Origin: JBFKPQ01 sp041628225
GTDB taxonomy: Bacteria; Actinomycetota; Acidimicrobiia; Spongiisociales; JAENVV01
Assembly (NCBI GenBank): GCA_041628225.1
Contig: JBFKPQ010000001.1
Coordinates: forward strand, 62,001 to 126,000
Reading direction: 5' to 3'
Length of the DNA: 64,000 bases
This document shows positions 49,179 to 58,459 of the stretch, piece by piece (within the stretch, counting starts at the first letter, position 1; every line of letters starts with the position of its first letter). Below the pieces are notes generated by a model that worked only from the letters and a program-made list of their open reading frames with translations, was not told the DNA's origin and did not search any database. The position numbers and the translations under genes were made by a program.

Positions 49179-49852
49179 GACGACCGCAGCACGTAGCCGA
49201 CGCCCCGCACCGTGTGGATGAGCCGAGACGCGTCTCCCGCCTCCGTCTTGCGTCGGAGATAGCCGACGTACACGTCGAGCGAGTTCGACGACGTCTCGAA
49301 GTCGTAACCCCAGATGCGGTCGTAGATGACCTCGCGGGTCAGCACGATGCCGGAGTTGGTGAGGAGGAACTCGAGCAGGTCGAATTCCGTCTTTGTGAGA
49401 CCGATCTCGACGCCGGCTCTGTGGACCTGTCGGGTGGCCAGGTTCATCGTCAGGTCGTCGTAGGTGAGCTCATCCGGGTCTCCTGCTTCTGGCTCCGTGC
49501 GGCGCAGGAGGGCGCGCAGGCGCGCCAGGAGCTCTTCGAGGGCGTAGGGCTTGGCGAGGTAGTCGTCGGCGCCGGCGTCGAGGCCCGCCACGCGATCGGA
49601 GACCTCGTGCCTGGCGGTCAGCATCAAGACGGGCGTGCGGATGCCCTTCTCGCGGAGCCGGCGACACACCGTCAGGCCGTCGATGAACGGCATCATCACG
49701 TCCAGCACGATGACATCGGGCTCGTTGGCCTTGACGCTCTCCAGCGCTTCGGCGCCGTCGGTGGCAGTGAGGACCTCGTACCCCTCGAAGTTGAGGGCGC
49801 GCTCGAGCGACGTGCGTACCCCGCGATCGTCTTCGGCGATGAGAACCTTCAC
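49175..49852 (-). CDS. OmpR-family response regulator, MprA-like
   Basis: 225 residues from GTG 49852. Receiver domain: acidic pair in VLIAEDD, phospho-acceptor Asp51 in VIVLDVMMP and Lys near 101 in DDYLAKPY. The winged-helix DNA-binding domain contains [15 protein letters not shown] and ending [14 protein letters not shown]. An upstream extension of the frame has no similarity. TACACT lies exactly seven bases before the GTG, pointing to a leaderless transcript. Confidence 0.94.
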   Translation of the reverse strand: MKVLIAEDDRGVRTSLERALNFEGYEVLTATDGAEALESVKANEPDVIVLDVMMPFIDGLTVCRRLREKGIRTPVLMLTARHEVSDRVAGLDAGADDYLAKPYALEELLARLRALLRRTEPEAGDPDELTYDDLTMNLATRQVHRAGVEIGLTKTEFDLLEFLLTNSGIVLTREVIYDRIWGYDFETSSNSLDVYVGYLRRKTEAGDASRLIHTVRGVGYVLRSS

Positions 49853-49859
49853 GTACCGA

Positions 49860-49865
49860 AGTGTA
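49860..49865 (-). promoter_or_regulatory. -10 element of the leaderless two-component operon
   Basis: TACACT on the minus strand, separated from the GTG start by TCGGTAC. In actinobacteria this spacing places the transcription start at the start codon. No clear -35 was found. Confidence 0.5.
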
Positions 49866-49970
49866 CGGTCGCTCCCGCAAGAAGCCGATGAGGCCCGGCT
49901 AAGAGAAGCGTGAGAGCCCCGATGTCCGACCATGTCCGATCGGTAGGCTCGGATCGGGAAAGGACGTGTC

Positions 49971-51608
49971 ATGCTCTCCCACGATCACGGGCCCACCGAC
50001 CAGCCGCTCCTCGACGAAACCATCGGCCAGAACCTCGAGCGGGCGTCTCGGGAGTATGCCGACCGCCCGGCGCTCATCGTGCCCCACCAGGATCTTCGGC
50101 TCAGCTATCGCGAACTGAACGATGCGGTAGACCTCCTGGCGCGGGCCCTGCTCGCGGCCGGCCTCCGGGTCGGAGATCGCATCGGCATCTGGAGCCCCAA
50201 CAACGCCGAGTGGGTGCTCGCCCAATTCGCCACCGCCAAGATCGGCGCCATCCTCGTCAACGTCAATCCGGCCTATCGCAGCTCGGAACTGGTCTATGCG
50301 CTGCGGCAGTCGGGATGTCGGATGCTGATCGCGGCCACCGGTCACGTTAAATCTGACTACGTGGGGATGGTCGCCGAGGTGCGTTCGGACGTGCCCGACC
50401 TCGAACAGGTCTTCTTCATCGAAACCGACTCGTGGGACGCGCTCATGGCGGGAGCGTCGGAGGTGAGCGCCGCCGATCTGCGCCTCGTGGCCGACGGCCT
50501 CGATCCGCTCGATCCCATCAACATCCAGTACACGAGCGGCACGACGGGCTTTCCGAAAGGTGCCACCCTCAGCCACCACAACATCCTGAACAACGGTTTC
50601 TTCGTCGGGGAAGCGTGTGGATACACCGCGGACGACCGGGTGTGCATCCCGGTGCCCTTCTACCATTGCTTTGGCATGGTGCTCGGCACCCTGGCCTGCA
50701 CGACGCACGGCGCCTGCATCGTCGTGCCCGGCCCGGCGTTCGACGCGCAGGCGGTACTCGAGACCGTCGCTGCGGAGCGGTGCACTTCGCTGTACGGCGT
50801 CCCGACGATGTTCATCGCCGAGTTGGGTGACCCCTCGTTCGACGAATACGACCTGACGTCGCTGCGGACAGGGATCATGGCCGGCAGCCCCTGCCCGGTC
50901 GAAGTCATGAAGCGTGTGGTGTCCGACATGCACATGGACCAGGTGACGATCGCCTACGGCATGACCGAGACGGCGCCGGTGTCCACGCAGACGGGTGCCG
51001 ACGACGATCTGGAGCGGCGCGTGTCGACGGTCGGCCGGGTCCATCCGCATGTCGAGATCAAGATCATCGATCCCGAGAGCGGAGCCACCGTGCGGCGCGG
51101 TACCGCCGGTGAGTTCTGCACGCGCGGCTATTCGGTGATGGTGGGGTACTGGAACGACCCCGAACGGACCGCCGAGTCGATCGACGCCGACGGATGGATG
51201 CACAGCGGCGATCTCGCCACGATGGACGCCGAGGGTTACGTCAACATCGTCGGCCGGATCAAGGACATGATCATCCGCGGTGGCGAGAACATCTATCCCC
51301 GCGAGATCGAGGAATTCCTGTACACCCATCCGGAGATCGTCGATGCTCAGGTCGTCGGGGTGCCGGACGCCAAGTATGGCGAGCAGGTGATGGCATGGGT
51401 GCAGAGGGTTCCGGGCTCCACGCTGACCGAGGACGCCGTCAGGGAGTACTGCCGGGCGTCGATCGCCCACTTCAAGGTCCCCGCCCACGTGGCATTCATC
51501 GCGGAGTTTCCGATGACGGTGACCGGCAAGATCCAGAAGTTCCGGTTGCGCGAACAGGCCATCGAACTCTTGGACCTCCAGGCGGAAGCCGCCACCGAGA
51601 CGGCCTGA
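49971..51608 (+). CDS. Fatty-acyl-CoA synthetase (AMP-forming)
   Basis: 545 residues from ATG 49971 with AAGGA upstream. The P-loop is [11 protein letters not shown], adenylation motif [10 protein letters not shown], and hinge [20 protein letters not shown] followed by [20 protein letters not shown]. The catalytic lysine is in [15 protein letters not shown]. It activates fatty or related acids with ATP and CoA. It resembles the FadD35/Acs-type group. It lies before the peptide transporter but is separated by a 195-bp gap with its own signals. Confidence 0.9.
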   Translation: MLSHDHGPTDQPLLDETIGQNLERASREYADRPALIVPHQDLRLSYRELNDAVDLLARALLAAGLRVGDRIGIWSPNNAEWVLAQFATAKIGAILVNVNPAYRSSELVYALRQSGCRMLIAATGHVKSDYVGMVAEVRSDVPDLEQVFFIETDSWDALMAGASEVSAADLRLVADGLDPLDPINIQYTSGTTGFPKGATLSHHNILNNGFFVGEACGYTADDRVCIPVPFYHCFGMVLGTLACTTHGACIVVPGPAFDAQAVLETVAAERCTSLYGVPTMFIAELGDPSFDEYDLTSLRTGIMAGSPCPVEVMKRVVSDMHMDQVTIAYGMTETAPVSTQTGADDDLERRVSTVGRVHPHVEIKIIDPESGATVRRGTAGEFCTRGYSVMVGYWNDPERTAESIDADGWMHSGDLATMDAEGYVNIVGRIKDMIIRGGENIYPREIEEFLYTHPEIVDAQVVGVPDAKYGEQVMAWVQRVPGSTLTEDAVREYCRASIAHFKVPAHVAFIAEFPMTVTGKIQKFRLREQAIELLDLQAEAATETA

Positions 51609-51750
51609 AGCTGCTCGGGGATCACCAGGTGATGGCGGCGTTCCGGCATCCGTCTTCGGGGGCCAGGTTCACGACCGGCGCCGCTCCGTCCATCCGCACG
51701 TGAAGGAGCCGGTTCCGAGTTCCGGCGCCGTGACATGCATTCGGGCGTTT

Positions 51751-51765
51751 TGGCAGGTAGCTTTC
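51751..51765 (+). promoter_or_regulatory. Box TGGCAGGTAGCTTTC upstream of the peptide-binding protein
   Basis: Differs by a single base from 28224-28238 upstream of the sugar-binding protein. It lies 38 bp before the GTG start. The earlier part of the 195-bp gap (51609-51750) shows no gene. Confidence 0.5.
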
Positions 51766-51768
51766 AAA

Positions 51769-51785
51769 GGCTCAGTCTCTGAGCC
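51769..51785 (+). other. 5' leader hairpin before the peptide-binding protein
   Basis: GGCTCAG (51769-51775) pairs with CTGAGCC (51779-51785) around TCT, just upstream of the AAGGAGA ribosome site. It could act as a 5' stabiliser or, if a protein binds it, a translational control element. Confidence 0.4.
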
Positions 51786-51803
51786 CCGAAAGGAGATAGG
51801 CAC

Positions 51804-53474
51804 GTGAAACGAATAAGACTCATCGCCCTGTTCAGCGTCTTCGCGCTGATCATCGTGGCATGTGGGGGCAGCGCCGAGCCGGATCCGGTCGACGACACGA
51901 CTCCCGAGACGCCGACCACCCAGGACTCCGGATTCGAAGGGCTTGCCGTCGACGCCGGCGGGTGTGATTACGGCGGCAAGGTTTCGAGCATCACCGCGTT
52001 GGACGAATCCACCGTCGAATTCGCCCTGTGTAGCCCCGATCCGGCGTTCCTGGCAAAGATCGCGTTCAGCGTCTTCGGCATCCAGCCGGCCGAGCACATC
52101 GAGGCGACGGGCGGCGCGCCGCTCGACAACCCGATCGGCACCGGTCCGTACAGCCTCGTGGAATGGGTGCGCGGCGACTCGGTGATCTACGCGCGCAATG
52201 ACGCGTATTACGGCCAGGTGGCACCCCATTCGACCGCCGTGTTGAAGTGGGCCACGGAAGGCGCCCAGCGGCTCGTCGAACTGCAGTCCGGCACTGCCGA
52301 CGGCATCACGTTCCCGAGCACCGACGACTACCAGGTCATCGAAGACGATCCGGATCTGGTCTTGATCAACAAGCCGGAACCGAACATCTTCTACATCGGC
52401 TTCACGAACACGTTCGCGCCGTTCGACGACCCGGATGTCCGTCGGGCAATAGCGCTCGGTATCGACCGGGCCCGGATCGTCGAGACGTTCTATCCGCCGG
52501 GCTCCGAGGTGGCTTCCCACTTCACGCCATGCTCGGTGCAGCACGGTTGCGAAGGAGATGCCTTCCCGGACTTCGATCTCGAGGCGGCCCAGACGCTCCT
52601 GGCCGACGCCGGATTCCCGGAGGGTTTCAAGACGACCATCTACTACCGCGACGTCTTCCGCGGCTACCTGCCGGAGCCCGGAGCGGTGGCGGTCGAAATC
52701 CAGACGCAGTTGATGGACAACCTGAACATCGATGCCGAAGTCGTCGTCATGGAGTCCGGTGAGTTCATCCAGTCGTCGACGCAGGGCCAGCTCGAAGGGA
52801 TCCACTTGTTGGGGTGGACGGGTGACTACCCGCACATCACCAACTTCCTGGACTTCCACTTCAACGCCGACAACCCGCAGTTCGGTGACGCCCACCCGGA
52901 GATCTACGAGCCCCTCTCGCAGGCGTCGAAGCTGGTGGATGCGGCCGAGGCTGCTCCGCTGTACGCCGATGCCAACAACGCCATCAACGTGCACATCCCG
53001 ATGATCCCGGTGGTGCACTCGGTGACGGCCTTCGCGGCGGCGGCCGATGTCGGCGGCTCGTACGCTCCGCCCTGGGGTCAGGTGATGTTCAACCTGTGGG
53101 ACAACGGCACCGACACCGTGGTATTCGTGCAGGGCAACGAGCCGATCTCGTTGTACTGCGCCGACGAGTCGGACGGCGAGTCCCTGCGGGCTTGCGCCCA
53201 GGTCGTCGAAGCGCTGTACAGCTACAGCACAACCGGCGACGTGCAGCCACAGCTCGCCACCGAGTGTGTGCCGAACGACGACCTGAGCACCTGGACGTGC
53301 AACCTGCGTCAGGGTGTGGTCTTCCATGACGGCTCCACCTTCGACGCCAACGATGTGGTCGCCTCGTTCGCAGCCGGTCTGGATGCGGCCAACCCGTTCC
53401 ACGTCGGGAACTCGGGTGCGTTCGACTACTACTCGTACCTGTGGGACGGTCTGATCAACGCCCCGGAGGAGTAA
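51804..53474 (+). CDS. Peptide ABC transporter substrate-binding lipoprotein, circularly permuted
   Basis: 556 residues from GTG with AAGGAGA upstream; lipobox IVAC (Cys20). All parts of a DppA/OppA-type (SBP_bac_5) receptor are present but in rotated order. Residues 59-433 begin with what is normally mid-protein (VSSITALDESTVEFALCSPD, NPIGTGPYSLVEW) and run to the normal C-terminus (PPWGQVMFNLW). Residues 437-555 are the usual N-terminus: VVFVQGNEPISLYC, VVEALYSY, LRQGVVFHDGSTFDANDVVA, NSGAFDYYSYLWDGL. GFEGLAVD (43-50) near the start partly repeats LWDGLINA near the end, as expected from tandem duplication then trimming. It heads the dpp-type operon. Confidence 0.85.
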   Translation: MKRIRLIALFSVFALIIVACGGSAEPDPVDDTTPETPTTQDSGFEGLAVDAGGCDYGGKVSSITALDESTVEFALCSPDPAFLAKIAFSVFGIQPAEHIEATGGAPLDNPIGTGPYSLVEWVRGDSVIYARNDAYYGQVAPHSTAVLKWATEGAQRLVELQSGTADGITFPSTDDYQVIEDDPDLVLINKPEPNIFYIGFTNTFAPFDDPDVRRAIALGIDRARIVETFYPPGSEVASHFTPCSVQHGCEGDAFPDFDLEAAQTLLADAGFPEGFKTTIYYRDVFRGYLPEPGAVAVEIQTQLMDNLNIDAEVVVMESGEFIQSSTQGQLEGIHLLGWTGDYPHITNFLDFHFNADNPQFGDAHPEIYEPLSQASKLVDAAEAAPLYADANNAINVHIPMIPVVHSVTAFAAAADVGGSYAPPWGQVMFNLWDNGTDTVVFVQGNEPISLYCADESDGESLRACAQVVEALYSYSTTGDVQPQLATECVPNDDLSTWTCNLRQGVVFHDGSTFDANDVVASFAAGLDAANPFHVGNSGAFDYYSYLWDGLINAPEE

Positions 53475-53491
53475 TCGCGTCCTCTTGACCA

Positions 53492-53527
53492 TGGGAGGGG
53501 GAAGCCCGGAAGGGCTTCCCCCTCCCA
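53492..53527 (+). terminator. Long hairpin with GNRA loop after the peptide-binding-protein gene
   Basis: TGGGAGGGGGAAGCCC (53492-53507), loop GGAA, GGGCTTCCCCCTCCCA (53512-53527): a perfect 16-bp stem capped by a GNRA-type tetraloop. The permease start follows 15 bp later and no T-tract is present, so mRNA stabilisation or attenuation is likely. Confidence 0.65.
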
Positions 53528-53542
53528 CAACCCAGGAGTCCC

Positions 53543-54622
53543 TTGCTCGCCTACGCCGCCCGTCGCATCCTGCTCGCCATCCCCGTCGTCATCGGGATCA
53601 TGGTGGTGGTGTTCTTCCTCATCAGGGCGATCCCGGGCGACCCTTGCACCTCGCTACTGGGCGAACGCGCCACCGCCGAAGCGTGTGAGCGGTTCAACGA
53701 GGCCAACGGGCTCAACGAACCGATCTACGTGCAACTCGGCATCTACATGCGCAACGTGGTCACGTTCGATCTCGGCGAGTCGATCAGATTCTCGAGACCG
53801 GTCAACCAACTCCTCATCGAGCGACTCCCCGTCACGACGGAACTGGCGCTCACGTCGTTGGCCATCGCCGTCCTCGTCGGGGTGCCTCTCGGTGTGCTCG
53901 CCGCCCGCCGACACAACACCGCGGTCGACACCGCGACCGTCGCGCTTGCGAACACCGGCGTCTCCATGCCGGTCTTCTGGCTCGGCTTGATGTTGGCGTA
54001 CGGTTTCGCGGTGCTCTTGCAGGACACGCCCTTCGTCCTGCCACCGTCCGGCCGGTTGAACCCCGGTGTCCTCTCCACACCGTACTTCGAGCTGTGGGAG
54101 TGGGAACTCCAGGAAGGTTCTCTCACCGCCAAGTTCCACGAGTACGTCGCCAACCACTACCTCCTCAACAATCTCATCACCCGGCAGTGGGACGTGTTCT
54201 GGGACGCCGTGCGCCACATGATCCTGCCCGCCGTGGCACTGGCCACCATTCCCTTGGCCGTCATCACCCGCATCACCCGGTCGTCGTTGCTCGAAGTGAT
54301 GGGCCGCGACTACATCCGCACCGCTCGGGCCAAAGGTGCCGGTGAGCGACGCGTGGTCGGCCGGCATGCACTGCGCAATGCGCTGCTGCCGGTCGTGACG
54401 ATCGTGGGCCTCCAGCTCGGCGCACTGCTCGGTGGAGCCGTACTCACCGAGTCCATCTTCAATCTCGCCGGGGTCGGCCGAGGGCTGTTCGACGCGATCA
54501 ACGGCCGCGACTACGCCATCGTGCAGGGCTTCACGGTGATCATCGCTTCGATCTACGTGATCGTGAACCTGCTCGTCGACCTCTCGTACGCCTACCTCGA
54601 CCCACGGATTCGATTGGAATGA
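53543..54622 (+). CDS. dppB: Peptide ABC transporter permease DppB-like
   Basis: 359 residues from TTG 53543, which has AGGAG five bases upstream. Opening AYAARRILLAIPVVIGIMVV and AIPGDPCTSLLGERATAEA are the DppB/OppB signature. The C-terminal EAA loop is DYIRTARAKGAGERRVVGRH, then ALRNALLPVVTIVG. An insertion of about 40 residues before HMILPAVALATIPLAVITR enlarges a periplasmic loop. Stop and next start overlap (ATGA). Confidence 0.92.
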   Translation: MLAYAARRILLAIPVVIGIMVVVFFLIRAIPGDPCTSLLGERATAEACERFNEANGLNEPIYVQLGIYMRNVVTFDLGESIRFSRPVNQLLIERLPVTTELALTSLAIAVLVGVPLGVLAARRHNTAVDTATVALANTGVSMPVFWLGLMLAYGFAVLLQDTPFVLPPSGRLNPGVLSTPYFELWEWELQEGSLTAKFHEYVANHYLLNNLITRQWDVFWDAVRHMILPAVALATIPLAVITRITRSSLLEVMGRDYIRTARAKGAGERRVVGRHALRNALLPVVTIVGLQLGALLGGAVLTESIFNLAGVGRGLFDAINGRDYAIVQGFTVIIASIYVIVNLLVDLSYAYLDPRIRLE

Positions 54623-55575
54623 CCACTCCCGAACACCGCACCTCCGATCCGCTCACCGAGATGTCCGCCGATACCGGACGCCTCATGGCTTCGTCGGTTG
54701 GCCAGTGGCGCCTGGCGCTCCGCCGTTTCCGGGAGCGCAAGTCCGGCATGGTGGGACTGGCCATCATCGTCTTTCTGACGCTCGTGGCGATCTTTGCCCC
54801 GTTCATCGCCCCGTACGAACCCAACCAGGTGCTCATCGGCGTCGAGGATGACGCCACCCGCCGGGCACCACCCTGTGTCACGGTGCTGGGATGCGAGGAG
54901 ACCCAACACATCCTCGGCCTCGACGGCAACGTGCGAGACAACTTCTCCCGGGTCGTGTACGGCTCCAGGGTCAGCCTGACCCTCGGCCTGTTCACGGTCG
55001 GGCTGGCTTTTTTCGCCGGCGGGGCGCTCGGTGCCATCGCCGGGTTCGTCGGCGGGTGGCTCGACAACCTGATCATGCGCGTCATGGACGTCATCTTGGG
55101 ATTCCCGGCCTTCCTATTGGCTATCGCCATCGTCGCCGTGCTCGGTCCGGGCCTTCAGAACGCGCTCCTCGCCATTGCGGTCGTCTCGACGCCGGCGTAT
55201 GCCCGCGTGATGCGCGCCCAGGTCCTCGCGATCAAGGAAACGGACTTCGTGGCCGCGTCGACGGCACTCGGTTCCAACCCGGCCCGCATCCTCCTGACCC
55301 GTGTGGTTCCGAACGCCATCACCCCGATGGTGGTGCTCGGCACGCTCGGCATCGCCACGGCCATCCTCGAAGCGGCGGGGCTCAGCTTCTTGGGACTGGG
55401 AGCGCAGCCGCCCACTCCGGAGTGGGGATCGATGCTCGCCGAGTCCCAGGACGTCGTGTTCACGGCCCCCCACCTGGTCTTTTATCCGGGCCTGGCCATC
55501 ATGCTCACCGTTCTCGGGTTCAACCTCATGGGTGACGGACTCCGCGACGCCCTCGACCCCACCTTGAACCGATGA
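54619..55575 (+). CDS. dppC: Peptide ABC transporter permease DppC-like
   Basis: 318 residues. The N-terminal OppC_N segment (RERKSGMVGLAIIVFLTLVA then IFAPFIAPYEPNQ) precedes the permease core (DNFSRVVYGSRVSLTLGL). The EAA loop is TDFVAASTALGSNPARILLT, then RVVPNAITPMVVLGTLG. It pairs with DppB to form the membrane channel. Overlaps of four bases join it to both neighbours. Confidence 0.93.
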   Translation: MTTPEHRTSDPLTEMSADTGRLMASSVGQWRLALRRFRERKSGMVGLAIIVFLTLVAIFAPFIAPYEPNQVLIGVEDDATRRAPPCVTVLGCEETQHILGLDGNVRDNFSRVVYGSRVSLTLGLFTVGLAFFAGGALGAIAGFVGGWLDNLIMRVMDVILGFPAFLLAIAIVAVLGPGLQNALLAIAVVSTPAYARVMRAQVLAIKETDFVAASTALGSNPARILLTRVVPNAITPMVVLGTLGIATAILEAAGLSFLGLGAQPPTPEWGSMLAESQDVVFTAPHLVFYPGLAIMLTVLGFNLMGDGLRDALDPTLNR

Positions 55576-56558
55576 CCGAATCGCTGCTCGAGATTCGTGG
55601 TCTCAAGACCCACTTCAACACCCGGGACGGTCTCGTGCGAGCGGTCGACGAGGTCGACATCTCCGTCGACCGTGGTGAAGTGCTCGGCATCGTCGGCGAG
55701 AGCGGGTGCGGCAAGTCGGTGACGTCGCTCTCGATCATGGGGCTCGTGCCGCACCCCGGCAAGGTCGTCGCCGGCGAGATCATGTTCGAGGGCCGCAATC
55801 TGGCGGACATGTCGGAACGGGAGTTGCGCCAGGTGCGCGGCGAAGACATCGCCATGATCTTTCAACAGCCCACGTCGGCCCTCAATCCGGTGTATCGGGC
55901 GGGCCTCCAGATTCGAGAGGTGTTCGACCTCCACCGGGATTGGAAGAAGCGCATCTCGCACGAGAAGGTCATCGAGATGCTTGCTGCCGTGGGCATTCCC
56001 GATCCGATCTCACGAGCCCGGGCCTATCCGCACGAGCTCTCCGGTGGCATGGCACAGCGGATCATGATCGCCATGGCGCTGGCCTGCGAACCCGATCTCC
56101 TCATCGCCGACGAACCGACCACGGCGCTCGACGTCACCATCCAGGCGCAGATCCTGGACCTCATCCGCAATCTGCAGCAGGAGTCGAATACCGCGGTCAT
56201 CCTCATCACGCACGACCTCGGCGTCGTGGCCGAGATGGCGGACCGGGTGGCGGTCATGTACGCGGGCGAGATCGTCGAGGAAGCCACGGTCGAGGAGCTG
56301 TTTGCCTCCCCACTCCATCCGTACACGCACGGGCTCATCGGTTCCATCCCGATCCTGGGGGACCCGGTCGAGCGCCTCGACACGATCCGCGGCACCGTGC
56401 CGTCGCTCGTCGATCTTCCGGCCGCATGCCGGTTCGTCGACCGATGTGACGCCCGGATCGAGCATGCCCTGACGATCTGCACCGAGCAGGAACCTCCGAT
56501 GGTCGAACAGACCGCGGGTCACCACGTCCGATGCTGGCTGTACGGAGACCGGCCATGA
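55572..56558 (+). CDS. dppD: Peptide ABC transporter ATPase DppD-like
   Basis: 328 residues. Walker A GESGCGKS, signature LSGGMAQR, Walker [13 protein letters not shown] and H-loop [11 protein letters not shown]. The C-terminal oligopeptide extension contains [20 protein letters not shown] and further cysteines, the pattern associated with an iron-sulfur cluster in Dpp/Opp ATPases. It works with the DppF-like partner whose start overlaps its stop. Confidence 0.93.
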   Translation: MTESLLEIRGLKTHFNTRDGLVRAVDEVDISVDRGEVLGIVGESGCGKSVTSLSIMGLVPHPGKVVAGEIMFEGRNLADMSERELRQVRGEDIAMIFQQPTSALNPVYRAGLQIREVFDLHRDWKKRISHEKVIEMLAAVGIPDPISRARAYPHELSGGMAQRIMIAMALACEPDLLIADEPTTALDVTIQAQILDLIRNLQQESNTAVILITHDLGVVAEMADRVAVMYAGEIVEEATVEELFASPLHPYTHGLIGSIPILGDPVERLDTIRGTVPSLVDLPAACRFVDRCDARIEHALTICTEQEPPMVEQTAGHHVRCWLYGDRP

Positions 56559-57541
56559 CCGATGCCCTCGTGCAGGTTCGTGGACTCACCAAGCAGTTTC
56601 CCGTCAAGGGCGGGATCTTTCAGCGGCAGGTGGCCACCGTCAACGCGGTCGACGGGGTCGACCTCGACATTCGGCGGGGCGAAACGTTGGGCTTGGTGGG
56701 AGAGTCGGGCTGCGGCAAGACGACGCTCGGCCGGATGATGGTCCGCTTGCTCGAACCGACGGCCGGGACGATCACCTTCGATGGTGTCGACGTCACGCAT
56801 CGGAATGGGAGAGACCTCCACGAGTTCCGACGCCGAGCCCAGATCGTGTTCCAGGATCCGTACGGCTCGCTCGATCCGCGGACCCAGGTGGGCGACGCGA
56901 TCGCCGAGGGGCTGCGGCGCCACGGCGTGAAGGACCGACATGAACGGCGTGAGCGCGTCGTCGACATGCTCGAACTGGTCGGTCTCGGCCGCCAGCACCT
57001 CGGTCGGTATCCGCACGAGTTCTCTGGTGGCCAGCGGCAGCGGATCGGTATCGCCCGCGCCCTGGTGCTGCGACCAGATTTCGTCGTCGCCGACGAGCCG
57101 GTGTCGGCGCTCGACGTATCGGTGCAGGCACAGGTGCTGAACCTCCTGAAAGATCTCCAGGCCGAACTCGATCTCACCCTCGTCTTCGTCGCGCACAATC
57201 TGGCGGTCGTCGAGCACATCTCTGACCGCGTGGCGGTGATGTATCTCGGCAGGGTGGTCGAGATCACCGGGCGAGATCGTCTGTACGCCAACCCGGCCCA
57301 CCCCTACACCGAGGCGCTGCTGTCGGCGATCCCCGTGCCGGACCCCGGTCGGCGGCGCGAGCGCCACATGCTGAAGGGTGAGATCCCTTCTCCGATCGAC
57401 CCGCCGCCGGGGTGCCATTTCCACCCGCGCTGTCCTATCGCCGAACCGGGTGTGTGCGACTCGGTGGTCCCGCGCCTCGAGTCGATCGAGCCCACCCACC
57501 GGGCCGCGTGTCATGTCCGAGCCCCCGCTTTGGACGAATAG
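56555..57541 (+). CDS. dppF: Peptide ABC transporter ATPase DppF-like
   Basis: 328 residues from ATG 56555 (ATGA with dppD), preferred to an upstream start 24 bases earlier inside dppD. Walker A GESGCGKT, signature FSGGQRQR, Walker [13 protein letters not shown] and H-loop [10 protein letters not shown]. The C-terminal cysteine cluster is [20 protein letters not shown] with AACHV near the end. It completes the five-gene importer. Confidence 0.93.
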   Translation: MTDALVQVRGLTKQFPVKGGIFQRQVATVNAVDGVDLDIRRGETLGLVGESGCGKTTLGRMMVRLLEPTAGTITFDGVDVTHRNGRDLHEFRRRAQIVFQDPYGSLDPRTQVGDAIAEGLRRHGVKDRHERRERVVDMLELVGLGRQHLGRYPHEFSGGQRQRIGIARALVLRPDFVVADEPVSALDVSVQAQVLNLLKDLQAELDLTLVFVAHNLAVVEHISDRVAVMYLGRVVEITGRDRLYANPAHPYTEALLSAIPVPDPGRRRERHMLKGEIPSPIDPPPGCHFHPRCPIAEPGVCDSVVPRLESIEPTHRAACHVRAPALDE

Positions 57542-57555
57542 CCCGAGCCGGCCCC

Positions 57556-58449
57556 GTGAAGAGAAGAAGCTACGACCACGCCATGCTGGGAGATCTGCAG
57601 GACGCGCTGGCCGGGTGGATCGCGGCCTCGTCCGACTTCGGGTACGGGCACGTGGGCGACATCCCCCATCGGATCTACAACGGTGGTCGTGGCCGGTTCC
57701 CGTTCGACGAACTGGTGCGGGTCTGGATGTCCGGTGAGGAGATCGCCGCGATCGCCATCTCCGAACCGCGCTTTCCCGGGTGCGATCTGTGGGCCGCTCC
57801 GGGCATCGACCCCACGCCGGCACTGCTCGATGTGATCGAGGTGACGCGCCGGCTGCTTCCGGTGGCGGGCCGGGACGGCGACGCGCTCCTCGTCGATGTG
57901 TACGAGGGCGATACCGTACGGGCCGACCTGTTGGAGGGTCACGGGTTCGTCCGGCGGGATGCCTGGATGATCCTCACGGAACGCTCTCTCGCCGACCGAC
58001 CGGACTTCGGGTCGCCCGACGGCTACGTAGTCCGCCCGGCGGAGTCCCATGAAGCGGATGCGCTGGCGGCCGTGCACTCCGCATCGTTCGGGTCGGAGTG
58101 GACGGGGTCCGAATACCAGCAGGAGGTCATGGACCGACCGGGCTATTCCGTCGAGCGCGAGATCGTGGCGGTGGTCCCGGACGGTACCTTCGGAGCCTTC
58201 ACCGTCACCTGGCACGACGGGCGAAATCGGGTAGGACTGTTCGAGCCCGTCGGGACGGCCGAAGGCCACCGCCGGAAGGGCCTGGCGGCGGCCGTCATGG
58301 TGGAGGGCATGAGGCGAATGGTGGCGGCCGGCTTGGAGCGCGCCCAGGTAGGCCACGAATCCGACAACGTCGCCTCGACCGAGCTCTACGCCTCGCTCGG
58401 CTTCTACCCCAAGCACCGAATCATCGAATACGCCCTCCCCCCGGCGTAG
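57556..58449 (+). CDS. GNAT-family acetyltransferase, two-domain
   Basis: 297 residues from GTG 57556; ATG 57583 is equally possible, as neither has a strong ribosome site. The C-terminal domain has a clear acetyl-CoA loop (GTAEGHRRKGLAAAVMVEGM) and closing NVASTELYASLGFYPKHRII. The N-terminal 140 residues look like a degenerate first GNAT domain. The substrate is unknown. It lies 14 bp after dppF and may be read through from that operon. Confidence 0.75.
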   Translation: MKRRSYDHAMLGDLQDALAGWIAASSDFGYGHVGDIPHRIYNGGRGRFPFDELVRVWMSGEEIAAIAISEPRFPGCDLWAAPGIDPTPALLDVIEVTRRLLPVAGRDGDALLVDVYEGDTVRADLLEGHGFVRRDAWMILTERSLADRPDFGSPDGYVVRPAESHEADALAAVHSASFGSEWTGSEYQQEVMDRPGYSVEREIVAVVPDGTFGAFTVTWHDGRNRVGLFEPVGTAEGHRRKGLAAAVMVEGMRRMVAAGLERAQVGHESDNVASTELYASLGFYPKHRIIEYALPPA

Positions 58450-58459
58450 CGTCGGGGTC

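Noticed and set aside
53474..53545. Frameshift or broken gene explanation for the rotated peptide-binding protein
   Set aside because: The frame is continuous, each domain block occurs once, and start, signal peptide, stop and downstream hairpin are all intact.
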